A stretch of 64,000 nt of DNA, taken from contig CP133958.1 in NCBI GenBank assembly GCA_036251205.1, forward strand, positions 1,116,001-1,180,000. The letters run 5' to 3'. The translations under genes were made by a program, and so were the position numbers. Shown one piece after another: positions 37,350 to 46,784 of this stretch. This DNA comes from Orbaceae bacterium BiB. Its GTDB lineage: Bacteria > Pseudomonadota > Gammaproteobacteria > Enterobacterales > Orbaceae. Numbering within the stretch: the first letter of the stretch is position 1; each line of letters begins with the position of its first letter. The notes under the pieces are model-generated. The model saw only the letters and a list, made by a program, of their open reading frames with translations. It searched no databases and was not told the origin of the DNA.

Positions 37350-37865
37350 TTAATCAATATTTAAGGCATCTAACATTTGATTAAGTATTTTCATCTCTTC
37401 ACAGTCAACATTAACAACGTGGCTAGCAGAGTCCATATAAAGATGATGTCGATCAGATAATACCTTTTCCATTTCATCAACAATAGATAATCCTGTTAAT
37501 GATGGACGCTGTGCAACATTGGGATCAAGCATTAATCTTGACGCTAAAACTTTAGCTGGAGCTGAAAGGAAAAATACAATACCCATTTTTTGCATAAATT
37601 GTCTATTTTTATCTGCAAGCACCATTCCACCACCAGTCGCAATAACACAACGAGGTTTAGTCACTTCTTGAAGAACTTGACTTTCTCTCATCCTAAAACC
37701 GTCCCAACCCTCTTTTTCGACTATTTCAGCAACAGTACGTTTGGTTGATTCAAGTAAATACACATCAGTATCGATGAAAGAGTAATTTAATTTTTCAGCA
37801 AGTCGTCGTCCCATTGTTGTTTTACCTGCCGCTCTAGCGCCAACTAGATAAATAGTTTTATTCAT
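37350..37865 (-). CDS. aroL: Shikimate kinase, AroL-like
   Basis: A 171-residue P-loop kinase that phosphorylates shikimate to shikimate-3-phosphate. Walker A is GARAAGKTT (residues ~9-17), followed by FIDTDVYL, the substrate-binding GFRMRESQVL and ATGGGMV motifs, and the lid RPSLTGLS. Length and sequence are closer to E. coli AroL (174) than AroK. Its position links the imported or recycled shikimate to chorismate synthesis. Whether another shikimate kinase exists in the genome cannot be seen here. Confidence 0.93.
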   Translation of the reverse strand: MNKTIYLVGARAAGKTTMGRRLAEKLNYSFIDTDVYLLESTKRTVAEIVEKEGWDGFRMRESQVLQEVTKPRCVIATGGGMVLADKNRQFMQKMGIVFFLSAPAKVLASRLMLDPNVAQRPSLTGLSIVDEMEKVLSDRHHLYMDSASHVVNVDCEEMKILNQMLDALNID

Positions 37866-38075
37866 GGTTGATTCTCAAAAAATTAACAAATATATCTATC
37901 ATATTATTCATAATAGCTAGAATTGCAACTAATATTTACATTTAAAATTTAATATAAAAATATTTTTATTTTTCATAAGGATAAAAAACAAAACTGTAAA
38001 CTTAATATTACACATAGTTAAAATTTAATATTACTTACTCAAAAATACTATTATCAATAATTACCTTTTATAACA

Positions 38076-38429
38076 TTAGCACAACTTTTCTAACCCTCTA
38101 AAATAAAGCTCAGTCGCTATTGATTGATGCAAACGCCAATCTAATACCGATAAGGTCGGATTAACACGTTTAAAGTCTTCAAATGTTAAAAAATAACGAA
38201 TATCATTACTGCCAATACGATCATTAATATCATCAATAATCGCAGTGATTTTACTCTGTCTTTTCTGTTTTAAATTTTTTACTTGTTCAATTACTTTAGC
38301 TGGAATGTCGGCTTTACCTTGTTCCCAATCATGCCAAACATCAACAGTTGTATTGCCAATATACTCACTTGCTTCAGAAACTTTTAGCATAAAAAAACGA
38401 CGATATGCCTGTAATTCGATATTAGTCAT
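38076..38429 (-). CDS. ydiL: YdiL-like DUF1870 helix-turn-helix protein
   Basis: A 117-residue protein matching E. coli YdiL (Aca2/YdiL-like, DUF1870): MTNIELQAYRRFFMLKVSEA, WHDWEQGKADIPAKVIEQV, AIIDDINDRIGSNDIRYF and a C-terminal ATELYFRGLEKLC. I chose the ATG at 38429, preceded by GGAG, over an upstream frame start at 38513. The fold is a lambda-repressor-like HTH, so it may regulate the locus. In E. coli ydiL lies beside ydiM/ydiN/ydiB, so this conserved company supports common descent of the gene group. Confidence 0.9.
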   Translation of the reverse strand: MTNIELQAYRRFFMLKVSEASEYIGNTTVDVWHDWEQGKADIPAKVIEQVKNLKQKRQSKITAIIDDINDRIGSNDIRYFLTFEDFKRVNPTLSVLDWRLHQSIATELYFRGLEKLC

Positions 38430-38560
38430 GATATTCTCCAGCTTATTTTGTATTACATAAACAAGGTTAAAAACAAAATCGTCAACCACAGCTGAATAAA
38501 CTGTGATCAACAATAAAATATAATAATTTTAAACTACATACTGTTTATAAAAAACTACCC

Positions 38561-39397
38561 TCAAAAACCATTTTTTTCATAAACCACATCTGGATTAGGT
38601 CCAGTTCGATAGCCTTCATCAAGTAAATCAATTTGCTTCATCTCTTGTGGAGTTAAAACAAAATCAAATATTTTTGTATTTTCAATAATTCGTTGAGGAT
38701 TCGCTGATTTTGGTATAACGATTAGCCCCTTTTGTAAATGCCAACGTAATGTCACTTGTGACGCTGATTTTTGATATTTATTAGCGATATCAATAAGTAC
38801 CTTCTCATCATTAACGCGGCCTCGAGCTAAGGGACTCCATGCTTCAATTGCGATCCCTTCACTGGTTAAATATTGGATTAACGATTGCTGAGTCAAATAA
38901 GGATGTATTTCAATTTGGTTAATCATTGGCTTAATATTAGCCTGTATTTTTAACAATTCAAAATGAGATTGATGAAAATTACACACACCGATTGCTCTCA
39001 CTCGTTTATCATCATAAAGTCGTTCAATTGCCTTCCAAGTTGCAAAAAAATTATCTTTTAATGGCCAATGGACTAAATAAAGATCGAGATAATCTAATCG
39101 TAAATTTTCTAGTGATCTATCAAAAGATCTGAGTGTTTGCTCATAACCTTGCGAATTATTACCAATTTTAGTTGTAATAAATAGTTCTTCTCTTGCTACG
39201 CCGCAATGAGCCAATGCATTACCAAGAACAGACTCATTTTGATATAACTCAGCAGTATCAAATGCCCTATATCCAGCAGATAAAGCGGCTTCAATAGCAG
39301 TGTTGACTTCCGTCGGCTCTGTAAGTTTAAATGTACCAAAACCTAATGATGGAATAAATACTCCGTTATATAATTTCACTTGTCCAATTAATGACAT
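38561..39397 (-). CDS. Aldo/keto reductase
   Basis: A 278-residue AKR TIM barrel with the catalytic tetrad context: Asp and Tyr in RAFDTAELYQNE, Lys in FITTKIGNN and His in YLVHWPL, plus the NADPH-binding IPKSANPQRIIEN. It resembles 2,5-diketo-gluconate reductase-type enzymes (dkgA/dkgB group). It lies between ydiL and the second shikimate dehydrogenase, with 35 bases to the latter, so it probably belongs to the same leftward operon. A cyclic keto acid of the pathway is a possible substrate; general aldehyde detoxification is another. Confidence 0.9.
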   Translation of the reverse strand: MSLIGQVKLYNGVFIPSLGFGTFKLTEPTEVNTAIEAALSAGYRAFDTAELYQNESVLGNALAHCGVAREELFITTKIGNNSQGYEQTLRSFDRSLENLRLDYLDLYLVHWPLKDNFFATWKAIERLYDDKRVRAIGVCNFHQSHFELLKIQANIKPMINQIEIHPYLTQQSLIQYLTSEGIAIEAWSPLARGRVNDEKVLIDIANKYQKSASQVTLRWHLQKGLIVIPKSANPQRIIENTKIFDFVLTPQEMKQIDLLDEGYRTGPNPDVVYEKNGF

Positions 39398-39432
39398 AAT
39401 TTACCATCCAATAAGCAATATTAATCAATAAA

Positions 39433-40263
39433 TTAGTTACCAGCTAAAGCGTCAATAACGGCTTGTTTAGCACCAGCAGATAAATCATTTCCAGTCCAAA
39501 TTTTATACTGTTCATTAGCTTGTCCAATAAACATCTCTCGACCTGAAATTGATGTCCAACCGGCTTTTTCAGCATCTAAACGGAATTGGGTATAGTAAGG
39601 GGTGTAGACGATATCATAAGCAACTCCTTTACCTTTAAACCATTCAAAATTATACGGTGTTTGCCCTTCAAACTTACCTAACATTCCTAGTGGTGTAGAG
39701 TTCACAATAATTTGTGCATCCACACTGTTTCGTTCATTCCAACTAACCGTTTTTAAATTGAATTCTTTAGCTAATGTTAAAGGTAGATCTTCTACAATAT
39801 CAGTCACGGTAATATCGGTATAGCCTAAAGTTTGTAAACCAACAACAGCAGCCCTTGCAGCGCCTCCAGCACCAAGTAATAGTACTTTTTTATATTCTTT
39901 AGGTAGTGGATTTTTTTCTAATGGATCCATAAATCCTTTAACATCGGTATTGTCACCACATAACTTATCACCATCCCAATAAATTAAATTAGCAGCACCT
40001 ACTTTTTTAACACGATCAGTCACTTCATCAAGAAAAGGAATTACAGCCTGCTTATGAGGAATAGTGACACAGCAGCCCCGAATATTAAGTAGTCGGACTG
40101 ATTTAACAAAATTTTCAACTTCATTTGGTGGAGTAGGCCAAGCCACAAGGATGGCTGGAATATTTTGTTCTTTAAAAGAAGTGGTATGAATCAATGGGCT
40201 AAGTGTTTGTCCCAAAGGGTAACCAATAATGCCATAGATATTATAAGGTTTAAACTGGCTCAT
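39433..40263 (-). CDS. Second shikimate (quinate) dehydrogenase, AroE/YdiB family
   Basis: A 276-residue enzyme with the shikimate-binding segment GYPLGQTLSPLIHTTSF, GCCVTIPHKQAVIPFL (catalytic Lys), DNTDVKGFMDPLE (catalytic Asp) and the NADP-binding LLGAGGAARAAVVGL. It is clearly distinct from the YdiB at 31993, so the locus carries two such enzymes. They could run in opposite directions or take different substrates (quinate against shikimate). It is the first gene downstream of the LysR regulator, 112 bases away. Confidence 0.9.
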   Translation of the reverse strand: MSQFKPYNIYGIIGYPLGQTLSPLIHTTSFKEQNIPAILVAWPTPPNEVENFVKSVRLLNIRGCCVTIPHKQAVIPFLDEVTDRVKKVGAANLIYWDGDKLCGDNTDVKGFMDPLEKNPLPKEYKKVLLLGAGGAARAAVVGLQTLGYTDITVTDIVEDLPLTLAKEFNLKTVSWNERNSVDAQIIVNSTPLGMLGKFEGQTPYNFEWFKGKGVAYDIVYTPYYTQFRLDAEKAGWTSISGREMFIGQANEQYKIWTGNDLSAGAKQAVIDALAGN

Positions 40264-40375
40264 ATAAAATGTCCTTTTGAAAGATTCCGTTTAAAACGGA
40301 TATTGTCTAATGAAGTTGATATTTTTATTAATTTCTAAAAATTAATTCAAAATTTAAATAAATAATAGCATAGAA

Positions 40376-41278
40376 CTACATATTAAAAAAACTATCACCA
40401 CAATATTGTGTTAAAAAACGATGAAATTTTTGTGCTACCGGCATTAATGGGCGGTTTTTGACAGTTGCAACATAAATATCTCTTTTTTGACGATTTTTAT
40501 TCATAGAGATTAATGATACATTAACCTCTTGTGGCACTGGTACTCGAACCATCATCCCAATACCATAATTAATAGAAGCAAGTCCAATCATTGCATTTTC
40601 ACTTTCTACCCGCGTTACAACATTATTCAAAACGACACCTGAATCAGCAATCATATTATCTAAATAACCGCGCATACCACTTCTTTCGCTATACAGAATA
40701 ACTGGCTCATCAACAATATCTTTTAAATCTATTTTCTTACGTTTGGATAATGGATTATCATTGGAAATAATGAAAACAATTTCTTGTTTAGCTAAACGGG
40801 TGAACTCAATCTCAGGATCATCGTGCATAAAAGAACATAAACCAATATCGTATCTTTTAGTTTTTAGTTCATGCACAATATTACGACTTAGATCTTCATA
40901 AAATGAAAATGAGATATTTTCATATTGTGGCAGAGCGGTGAAAGCTTGAATAATTTTAGGAACGTAATTCATACTTAATGAATAGACAAAAGCTAACTTG
41001 ATATGTCCATGAGATATACTCGTGAGTTCTTTAACAAACTGTTCGCCTTCATTTAATGACTGCAATGCTTTATTAACATAGATTAAATACTGTTCACCCT
41101 CTTTAGTCAACTCAACATTACGTCCTTTTTTCTGAAACAATTTAATGCCGACCTCTTTTTCCAGTTCAGCAATAGCATGACTTAGACTTGGCTGGCTAAT
41201 AGCAAAATATTCTGACGTATATGTAAAGTGTTGATTTTTTGCGAGTGTTTGAAAATATTTCAGTTGTTTCAAATTCAT
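40376..41278 (-). CDS. LysR-family regulator of the quinate/shikimate locus
   Basis: A 300-residue LTTR with an N-terminal HTH (MNLKQLKYFQTLAKNQHFTYTSEYFAISQPSLSHAIAELEKEVG) and a substrate-binding domain of the CynR/CatM kind. It sits at the ihfB-side edge of the locus, pointing the same way as the second shikimate dehydrogenase. LTTRs normally sense an intermediate of the neighbouring pathway, so quinate, shikimate or a dehydro form is a plausible inducer; this is inferred. A 291-base upstream gap separates it from ihfB and shows no other gene. Confidence 0.9.
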   Translation of the reverse strand: MNLKQLKYFQTLAKNQHFTYTSEYFAISQPSLSHAIAELEKEVGIKLFQKKGRNVELTKEGEQYLIYVNKALQSLNEGEQFVKELTSISHGHIKLAFVYSLSMNYVPKIIQAFTALPQYENISFSFYEDLSRNIVHELKTKRYDIGLCSFMHDDPEIEFTRLAKQEIVFIISNDNPLSKRKKIDLKDIVDEPVILYSERSGMRGYLDNMIADSGVVLNNVVTRVESENAMIGLASINYGIGMMVRVPVPQEVNVSLISMNKNRQKRDIYVATVKNRPLMPVAQKFHRFLTQYCGDSFFNM

Positions 41279-41511
41279 TTAATATAGCACTCTAATAAAT
41301 TATTTATCTAATAAACTCAGTGTTTTAACACTATTTCATCTGTTTGACAATATATCATTGTTAAAATTGATAATTATCTTTAAACATTTCTACTTGAATA
41401 TTTGATCTGATGACAAATTTAATAGCGGTTAATATATAAAATAGAAGAGGAATTAGTAACAAATAACAAATAATATTCTTAGATAAAAACAAATATAAGT
41501 ATAACATTATA

Positions 41512-41537
41512 AAAAAAGCACCGCGATTGCAGTGCTT
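41512..41537 (-). terminator. Rho-independent terminator of ihfB
   Basis: Minus-strand hairpin AAGCAC ... GTGCTT (41537-41532 with 41521-41516) followed by seven T, about 35 bases past the ihfB stop. It ends the cmk-rpsA-ihfB group. Confidence 0.85.
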
Positions 41538-41569
41538 TCTTAGAAAAATATCGTGTGTGTAATAGCTAA

Positions 41570-41854
41570 TTACTTAGAGCCATTCACTCGCTCTCTGAGC
41601 TCTTTCCCTGACTTGAAATGAGGAATGTATTTCTGCTTCACTTCAACTTGGCCACCAGTCCTTGGATTTCTTGCCTTACGAGGTGCTCGATAATTCAAGG
41701 AGAAACTACCAAATCCACGAATTTCAACACGGTCATTATTTTCCATCGCAACGGTAATTTGCTCGATAATATCCCGCACTGCTTCATCAACTAATTGCAC
41801 TGGCAAATGCGTGCGCCAGTTTGCTATTTTTTCGGTTAAGTCGGATCTGTTCAT
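41570..41854 (-). CDS. ihfB: Integration host factor subunit beta
   Basis: A 94-residue DNA-bending protein that pairs with IhfA and shapes recombination, replication and promoter complexes. The beta-arm region RVEIRGFGSFSLNYRAPRKARNPRTGG and the VPHFK-like YIPHFKSGKELRERV end are diagnostic. I chose the ATG at 41854 (MNRSDLTEKI), which has CAGGAG six bases upstream, over a longer frame from 41884. It follows rpsA as in E. coli; in E. coli the next gene is ycaI (comEC), whereas here the quinate locus intervenes. Confidence 0.95.
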   Translation of the reverse strand: MNRSDLTEKIANWRTHLPVQLVDEAVRDIIEQITVAMENNDRVEIRGFGSFSLNYRAPRKARNPRTGGQVEVKQKYIPHFKSGKELRERVNGSK

Positions 41855-41932
41855 GAGCGCTCCTGTTTTATATAATTTAGTCAAGCTAACTATCGATAAT
41901 TATACAATGATTCTATCTATTTTATAACAAAA

Positions 41933-41958
41933 GTAAAAGAGGGCGAGCCCTCTTTTAC
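41933..41958 (-). terminator. Hairpin terminator downstream of rpsA
   Basis: An 11-bp perfect stem (GTAAAAGAGGG with its complement) and a four-base loop, followed on the minus strand by TTTTG, about 45 bases past the rpsA stop. It probably limits read-through into ihfB. Confidence 0.75.
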
Positions 41959-42004
41959 GGTTATAATACAATAAATTATTGATTTTTTTATTCTAAATCA
42001 AAAT

Positions 42005-43687
42005 TTATTCAGATTTAGATGCTGCTTTGAAAGCTTCAGCCATAGCATTAGAGAATGATGACTCGTCTTGAGCAGGCGTATTATTCACAGCTGCTAAAGC
42101 TTCTTTCTCATCAGCTTCATCTTTTGCTTTTACAGATAAAGAGATTGAGCGAGTTTTACGATCAATATTCACAATTTTAGCTTCTACTTCATCACCAACT
42201 TTTAATACTGCTGATGCATCTTCAATGCGTTCACGAGCAATATCTTGAGCCTTAAGGTAACCATCAACACCATCAGCAATCTCAATTGTTGCACCTTTAG
42301 CATCAACTGAAGTTACTTTACCTTTGATAATCATACCTTTTTTGTAGTTACCAGCAAAACTATTGAATGGATCTTCTTCTAATTGTTTAACACCTAAAGA
42401 GATACGTTCACGTTCTGCATCAACTTGTAGAACTACAGCTTCAATATCATCACCTTTCTTATAAGCTTTTACAGCTTCTTCGCCTGGGACATTCCAAGAG
42501 ATATCAGAAAGATGAACTAGACCATCAATACCGCCATCTAAACCAATAAAGATACCGAAATCAGTGATTGATTTGATCTTACCACTAACTTTGTCGCCTT
42601 TATTATGAGAATCAGCGAACTGTAACCATGGGTTTGCTTTACATTGTTTTAAGCCTAATGAGATACGACGACGTTCTTCATCGATTTCAAGCACAACAAC
42701 TTCCACAACATCACCAAGACTAACGACTTTAGATGGGTGAATGTTTTTATTCGTCCAATCCATTTCAGATACGTGAACTAAACCTTCAACACCTGTTTCA
42801 ATTTCAACGAAACAACCGTAATCAGTTAAGTTAGTCACTTTACCAGTTACTTTAGTACCTTCTGGGTAACGTTTAGCAATTGATACCCATGGATCTTCGC
42901 CTAATTGTTTTAAGCCAAGAGAAACACGTGAACGGTCTTTATCGAATTTTAATACTTTAACAAGTAATTCTTGTCCAACTTCAACCACTTCGCTAGGATG
43001 TTTAACACGTTTCCAAGCCATATCAGTGATATGAAGTAAACCATCAACACCACCAAGGTCAACAAAGGCACCGTAATCAGTAAGATTTTTAATAACACCT
43101 TTAACTTCAGAACCTTCTTGTAATGTTTCAAGAAGTTGTTCACGTTCAGCGCTGCTTTCTGATTCAATTACTGCACGACGAGAAACAACAACGTTATTAC
43201 GTTTTTGATCTAATTTAATAACTTTAAGTTCGATTTCACGGTTTTCAATGTGAGATGTGTCACGTAATGGACGAACATCAACTAGTGAACCAGGAAGGAA
43301 AGCACGAACTCCGTTAAGATCAACCGTAAAGCCACCTTTAACTTTACCATTGATAACACCTAATACGGTCGCTGCATCTTCAACAGCTTTTTCTAATGTA
43401 AGCCAAGCTTCGTGACGTTTTGCTTTCTCACGAGATAGAATTGTTTCACCAAATCCATCTTCGATTGAATCAAGAACAACATCAACTTCATCACCAACTT
43501 TAACTTCTAATTCGCCTTGTGCGTTTTTAAACTGCTCTACTGGAATTGCTGATTCAGATTTTAAACCAGCATCAACTAACACCACGTCTTTATCAATAGC
43601 GACGACAGTACCACGGATCATATTACCAGAACGAGTATCTAGTTGATTTAAGGACTCTTCAAAGAGTTGAGCAAAAGATTCAGTCAT
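42005..43687 (-). CDS. rpsA: 30S ribosomal protein S1
   Basis: A 560-residue protein built of six S1 (OB-fold) RNA-binding repeats; the middle ones are plain from the recurring [39 protein letters not shown] and [22 protein letters not shown]1 brings mRNA to the 30S subunit and is essential in most gammaproteobacteria. Length matches E. coli (557). It stands downstream of cmk and upstream of ihfB in the conserved order. Confidence 0.98.
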   Translation of the reverse strand: MTESFAQLFEESLNQLDTRSGNMIRGTVVAIDKDVVLVDAGLKSESAIPVEQFKNAQGELEVKVGDEVDVVLDSIEDGFGETILSREKAKRHEAWLTLEKAVEDAATVLGVINGKVKGGFTVDLNGVRAFLPGSLVDVRPLRDTSHIENREIELKVIKLDQKRNNVVVSRRAVIESESSAEREQLLETLQEGSEVKGVIKNLTDYGAFVDLGGVDGLLHITDMAWKRVKHPSEVVEVGQELLVKVLKFDKDRSRVSLGLKQLGEDPWVSIAKRYPEGTKVTGKVTNLTDYGCFVEIETGVEGLVHVSEMDWTNKNIHPSKVVSLGDVVEVVVLEIDEERRRISLGLKQCKANPWLQFADSHNKGDKVSGKIKSITDFGIFIGLDGGIDGLVHLSDISWNVPGEEAVKAYKKGDDIEAVVLQVDAERERISLGVKQLEEDPFNSFAGNYKKGMIIKGKVTSVDAKGATIEIADGVDGYLKAQDIARERIEDASAVLKVGDEVEAKIVNIDRKTRSISLSVKAKDEADEKEALAAVNNTPAQDESSFSNAMAEAFKAASKSE

Positions 43688-43791
43688 ATTTTATTTACTT
43701 TAAGTTAAAATTAACGTCCACCTGGCATCATGCCTAATGGGGTTGTTTACAATACTTCACAACATCCTGTAATGAAGCTTAAAAAATTAAT

Positions 43792-44475
43792 TTACTTTTT
43801 GATCCTATCATTTATCAAAGATAATGCTTGATTAAAGACCTCATCAATCGTCAAGTTAGTAGAATCAATAACAAATGCATCAGGAGCGGGCCTTAGTGGC
43901 GCAACAGTTCGGTTACGATCCCGATTATCGCGCTCAGAGATCTCCTGCAAAATCTCGCAGAATATAGCACAAACACCCTTTTCTTGCAACTGTTTCATAC
44001 GCCTTTCAGCCCTAGCTTGTGGGCTAGCATCAAGAAAAATTTTTATAATAGCATCAGTAAATACAACAGTACCCATATCACGGCCATCAGCTATCAGTCC
44101 TGGTAGAGTTCTAAAGTCTCTCTGCCTTTGCAGTAAAGCCTCTCTCACTTTTGGTAACGAAGCAACTTTTGAAGCAGTCTCTCCTACCTCTTGAGCGCGG
44201 ATAGCTTTAGAAACATCAATATTATCTAATAATACCGAAACACCATCTGCAGATGTTTTAAATACTAGGGGTAATGTTAAAGCTAATCTTGATAAGGCTG
44301 GCTCATCATCGGGTAAAATATGCTGATTTAAAGCGGATAAAGCGAGTACTCGATAAATAGCGCCTGAATCTAATAGATGCCAATTTAAATAATTAGCAAG
44401 AGAAATACATAATGTTCCCTTACCTACCCCACTCGGTCCATCAACTGCAACTACAGGTATTAGATTCAATGTCAT
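43792..44475 (-). CDS. cmk: Cytidylate kinase
   Basis: A 227-residue enzyme that phosphorylates CMP and dCMP. The P-loop [15 protein letters not shown], the [13 protein letters not shown] motif (CMP binding) and [14 protein letters not shown] are characteristic. Starting at the ATG at 44475 (MTLNLIPVV) gives exactly the length of E. coli Cmk; a second in-frame ATG lies four codons upstream and neither has a strong ribosome site. It precedes rpsA, as usual. Confidence 0.95.
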   Translation of the reverse strand: MTLNLIPVVAVDGPSGVGKGTLCISLANYLNWHLLDSGAIYRVLALSALNQHILPDDEPALSRLALTLPLVFKTSADGVSVLLDNIDVSKAIRAQEVGETASKVASLPKVREALLQRQRDFRTLPGLIADGRDMGTVVFTDAIIKIFLDASPQARAERRMKQLQEKGVCAIFCEILQEISERDNRDRNRTVAPLRPAPDAFVIDSTNLTIDEVFNQALSLINDRIKK

Positions 44476-44720
44476 TTTTATTACCATTATTTAATTATAG
44501 ATAGCACTATTTTCGTTAATAATATGCAATTGCTGATTATATGCTAAAAATATTAAATTTCATAATGGCGTTAAATTTACTTAAATTTACATTTATCAAA
44601 ATATAAAAATTTGTTGTATATAAATCAGTTAGCATAGAATATATGTAAAAATAGTACCCTTATGAAATAAATATTATAATAATTTTGATTATTCCCCTTT
44701 TCAGTTCAAAAAAAAATGCG

Positions 44721-44734
44721 TAATATACGCGCCC
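44721..44734 (+). promoter_or_regulatory. Probable dusB-fis promoter with GC-rich discriminator
   Basis: TAATAT at 44721-44726 resembles a -10 box and is followed by ACGCGCCC, a GC-rich discriminator of the kind found in stringently controlled promoters such as E. coli fis. The leader to the GTG at 44753 would be very short. The -35 is unclear. Confidence 0.5.
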
Positions 44735-44752
44735 TTAAAAGAGGATTTTTGT

Positions 44753-45724
44753 GTGCAGTCTGACTCATTTAGCATTGGTAACTTAACGATTAGAAACCGA
44801 TTACTTGCAGCTCCTATGGCAGGTATATCAGATTTGCCTTTCCGCTCTTTATGTTATCAATTTGGTGCAGGCCTTGCATTCTCTGAGATGTTTTTAGCTA
44901 ACTCTCAGATCTGGCATACCGAACAGTCACTACAAAAAATGGCTCATAAAGATGAACTTGGACCGAGAGCAGTACAGATTGTAGGGAGTGATCCCGATGA
45001 AATGGCGAAAACTGCAAAGTTCAATGAACTGCAAGGTGCTGAGCTCATTGATATAAATATGGGATGCCCCGCTAAAAAGGTGAATAAAAAGTTAGCAGGC
45101 TCAGCACTATTACAATATCCTGATTTGGTCGAGACTATCTTACTTAATGTCGTACAATCAGTTAATGTGCCCGTCACATTGAAAATACGTACTGGTTGGG
45201 ATAAATCTCACAAAAATTGTATAGATATCGCGCAAATTGCACAAAAATGTGGTATAAAAGCACTTACAATTCATGGTAGAACAAGAGAATGTTTATTCAA
45301 AAGTTCTGCTGAATATGATTCAATAAAAGAAGTTAAAAAATATGTTACGATTCCCATTATAGCAAATGGGGATATAACAAGCCCTGAAAAGGCGGAAGAG
45401 GTTTTTCATTATACTCAAGCTGATGCGATCATGATTGGTCGAGCTGCGAATGGAAACCCTTGGATTTTTGAAGATATAGCATTCTATTTGAAACATGGAA
45501 AGTTAAAATCAGTAAAAAGTATTGACGAAGTAAAACAAATTACTTTACAACATATAAAATCACTTCATCAATTTTATGGTGAAAGAAAAGGATTGCAGAT
45601 TGCTAGGAAACATGTATTTTGGTATACCCAAAGTTATGCTAATAGCGATCATTTTAGGCGCTTATTTAGTGAAATTAATAATGCACAGCAGCAAATTGAT
45701 GCACTAGAAGCATTTTTCGTATAA
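44753..45724 (+). CDS. dusB: tRNA-dihydrouridine synthase B
   Basis: A 323-residue FMN TIM-barrel enzyme that reduces uridine to dihydrouridine in the D-loop of tRNAs. Motifs are LAAPMAGISDLPFRSLCYQFGAG, DINMGCPAKKVNKKLAGSAL (catalytic Cys), LKIRTGWD, LTIHGRTRECLF and IMIGRAANGNPWIF. The start is GTG at 44753, with AGAGGA upstream. It is followed by fis after 24 bases, the classical dusB-fis operon. Confidence 0.95.
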   Translation: MQSDSFSIGNLTIRNRLLAAPMAGISDLPFRSLCYQFGAGLAFSEMFLANSQIWHTEQSLQKMAHKDELGPRAVQIVGSDPDEMAKTAKFNELQGAELIDINMGCPAKKVNKKLAGSALLQYPDLVETILLNVVQSVNVPVTLKIRTGWDKSHKNCIDIAQIAQKCGIKALTIHGRTRECLFKSSAEYDSIKEVKKYVTIPIIANGDITSPEKAEEVFHYTQADAIMIGRAANGNPWIFEDIAFYLKHGKLKSVKSIDEVKQITLQHIKSLHQFYGERKGLQIARKHVFWYTQSYANSDHFRRLFSEINNAQQQIDALEAFFV

Positions 45725-45748
45725 TTACAGTCAAGAGTTAAAAATACT

Positions 45749-46045
45749 ATGTCAGAAATTCGTGTTACAGCCGAAGCGTTAAAATTTACAACAGTAAATT
45801 CTCAAGAACAGATCACTCAAAAACCTTTAAGAGACTCTGTAAAACAAGCATTGAGAAATTATTTATCACAATTAGATGGTCAAGATCCAACTGATCTTTA
45901 TGAGCTTGTTTTGGCTGAAGTAGAACAACCTTTTCTTGATATGGTTATGCAATATACTCGTGGTAACCAAACTCGTGCTGCCAATATGCTTGGTATCAAT
46001 CGAGGAACTTTACGTAAAAAATTAAAACAGTATGGCATGAGCTAA
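45749..46045 (+). CDS. fis: Nucleoid-associated factor for inversion stimulation Fis
   Basis: A 98-residue DNA-bending protein identical in length to E. coli Fis. The C-terminal HTH ([29 protein letters not shown]) is nearly unchanged and the N-terminal beta-hairpin arm region is present. It controls rRNA promoters and chromosome topology and is co-transcribed with dusB. A hairpin follows the gene at 46077. Confidence 0.97.
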   Translation: MSEIRVTAEALKFTTVNSQEQITQKPLRDSVKQALRNYLSQLDGQDPTDLYELVLAEVEQPFLDMVMQYTRGNQTRAANMLGINRGTLRKKLKQYGMS

Positions 46046-46076
46046 TAGTTTGTTTTGATTAAACTAAAGAATTGAT

Positions 46077-46100
46077 TGGCGCATATAGCGCCATTTCTTT
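46077..46100 (+). terminator. Rho-independent terminator of dusB-fis
   Basis: Stem TGGCGC / GCGCCA with a five-base loop at 46077-46093, then TTTCTTT, 31 bases after the fis stop. It slightly overlaps the end of the convergent yhhQ gene. Confidence 0.8.
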
Positions 46101-46752
46101 ATCTACTATTTTTGTGTTCTTTGATTAAATTTTTTAATAAAATATTCAGGAGTAAACCATACAGCGGTAAAAAGAATACACCACATATTAATAGCTTAAA
46201 GCTGTAATCAATAACTGCAATTTCAATCCAATTTGTAGCCATAAAAATGTCATCACTTTTGTAAAAAGCAATACTAAAAAAGACAAATGTATCAAGCATA
46301 TTTCCGATAATTGCCGCAGCAGAAGGAGCAACCCACCACTGCCTCTTTTTACGTAAATAATTAAACACAGTAATATCCATTAACTGCCCAACTAAGTAAG
46401 CAGCAAAACTAGCTAATGCAATTCGAAACACAAAGACATTAAAATCAGTTAACGCAATAATTCCCATCCACTGACCATTAAAAAATAATACAGAGATCAC
46501 ATACGATAAAACTAATGCGGGGATCATAACCACAAAAATAATTTTTCTAGCTAACGTAGCGCCAAAGACTCGAATAGTGAGATCTGTTGTTAAAAAGATA
46601 AATGGAAAAGTAAAAGCTCCCCATGTCGTATGAAAACCGAAAAAAGTAAATGGAATTTGTACCAAATAATTACTTGAAGCGATAATTAATATATGAAAAA
46701 AGGCTAATTGATACAGCGCCTTTTTTTTCTGTTCTAATGTAAATGAATGCAT
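46099..46752 (-). CDS. yhhQ: Queuosine precursor transporter YhhQ
   Basis: A 217-residue six-helix membrane protein closely following E. coli YhhQ (LYQLAFFHILIIASSNYLVQIP, GFHTTWGAFTFPFIFLTTDLTIRVFGA). It imports preQ0/preQ1 for queuosine salvage. The ATG at 46752 (MHSFTLEQ) has AAAGGACG upstream and is preferred over the frame start at 46767. It lies 32 bases downstream of queC on the same strand, so this is a queF-queC-yhhQ operon that joins synthesis and uptake under one control. Confidence 0.93.
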   Translation of the reverse strand: MHSFTLEQKKKALYQLAFFHILIIASSNYLVQIPFTFFGFHTTWGAFTFPFIFLTTDLTIRVFGATLARKIIFVVMIPALVLSYVISVLFFNGQWMGIIALTDFNVFVFRIALASFAAYLVGQLMDITVFNYLRKKRQWWVAPSAAAIIGNMLDTFVFFSIAFYKSDDIFMATNWIEIAVIDYSFKLLICGVFFLPLYGLLLNILLKNLIKEHKNSR

Positions 46753-46784
46753 AAATCGTCCTTTCAATAAGCACCGATAAAAAA

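Noticed and set aside
44944-45177. Minus-strand 77-codon ORF inside dusB
   Set aside because: Shadow of dusB without a ribosome site or similarity.
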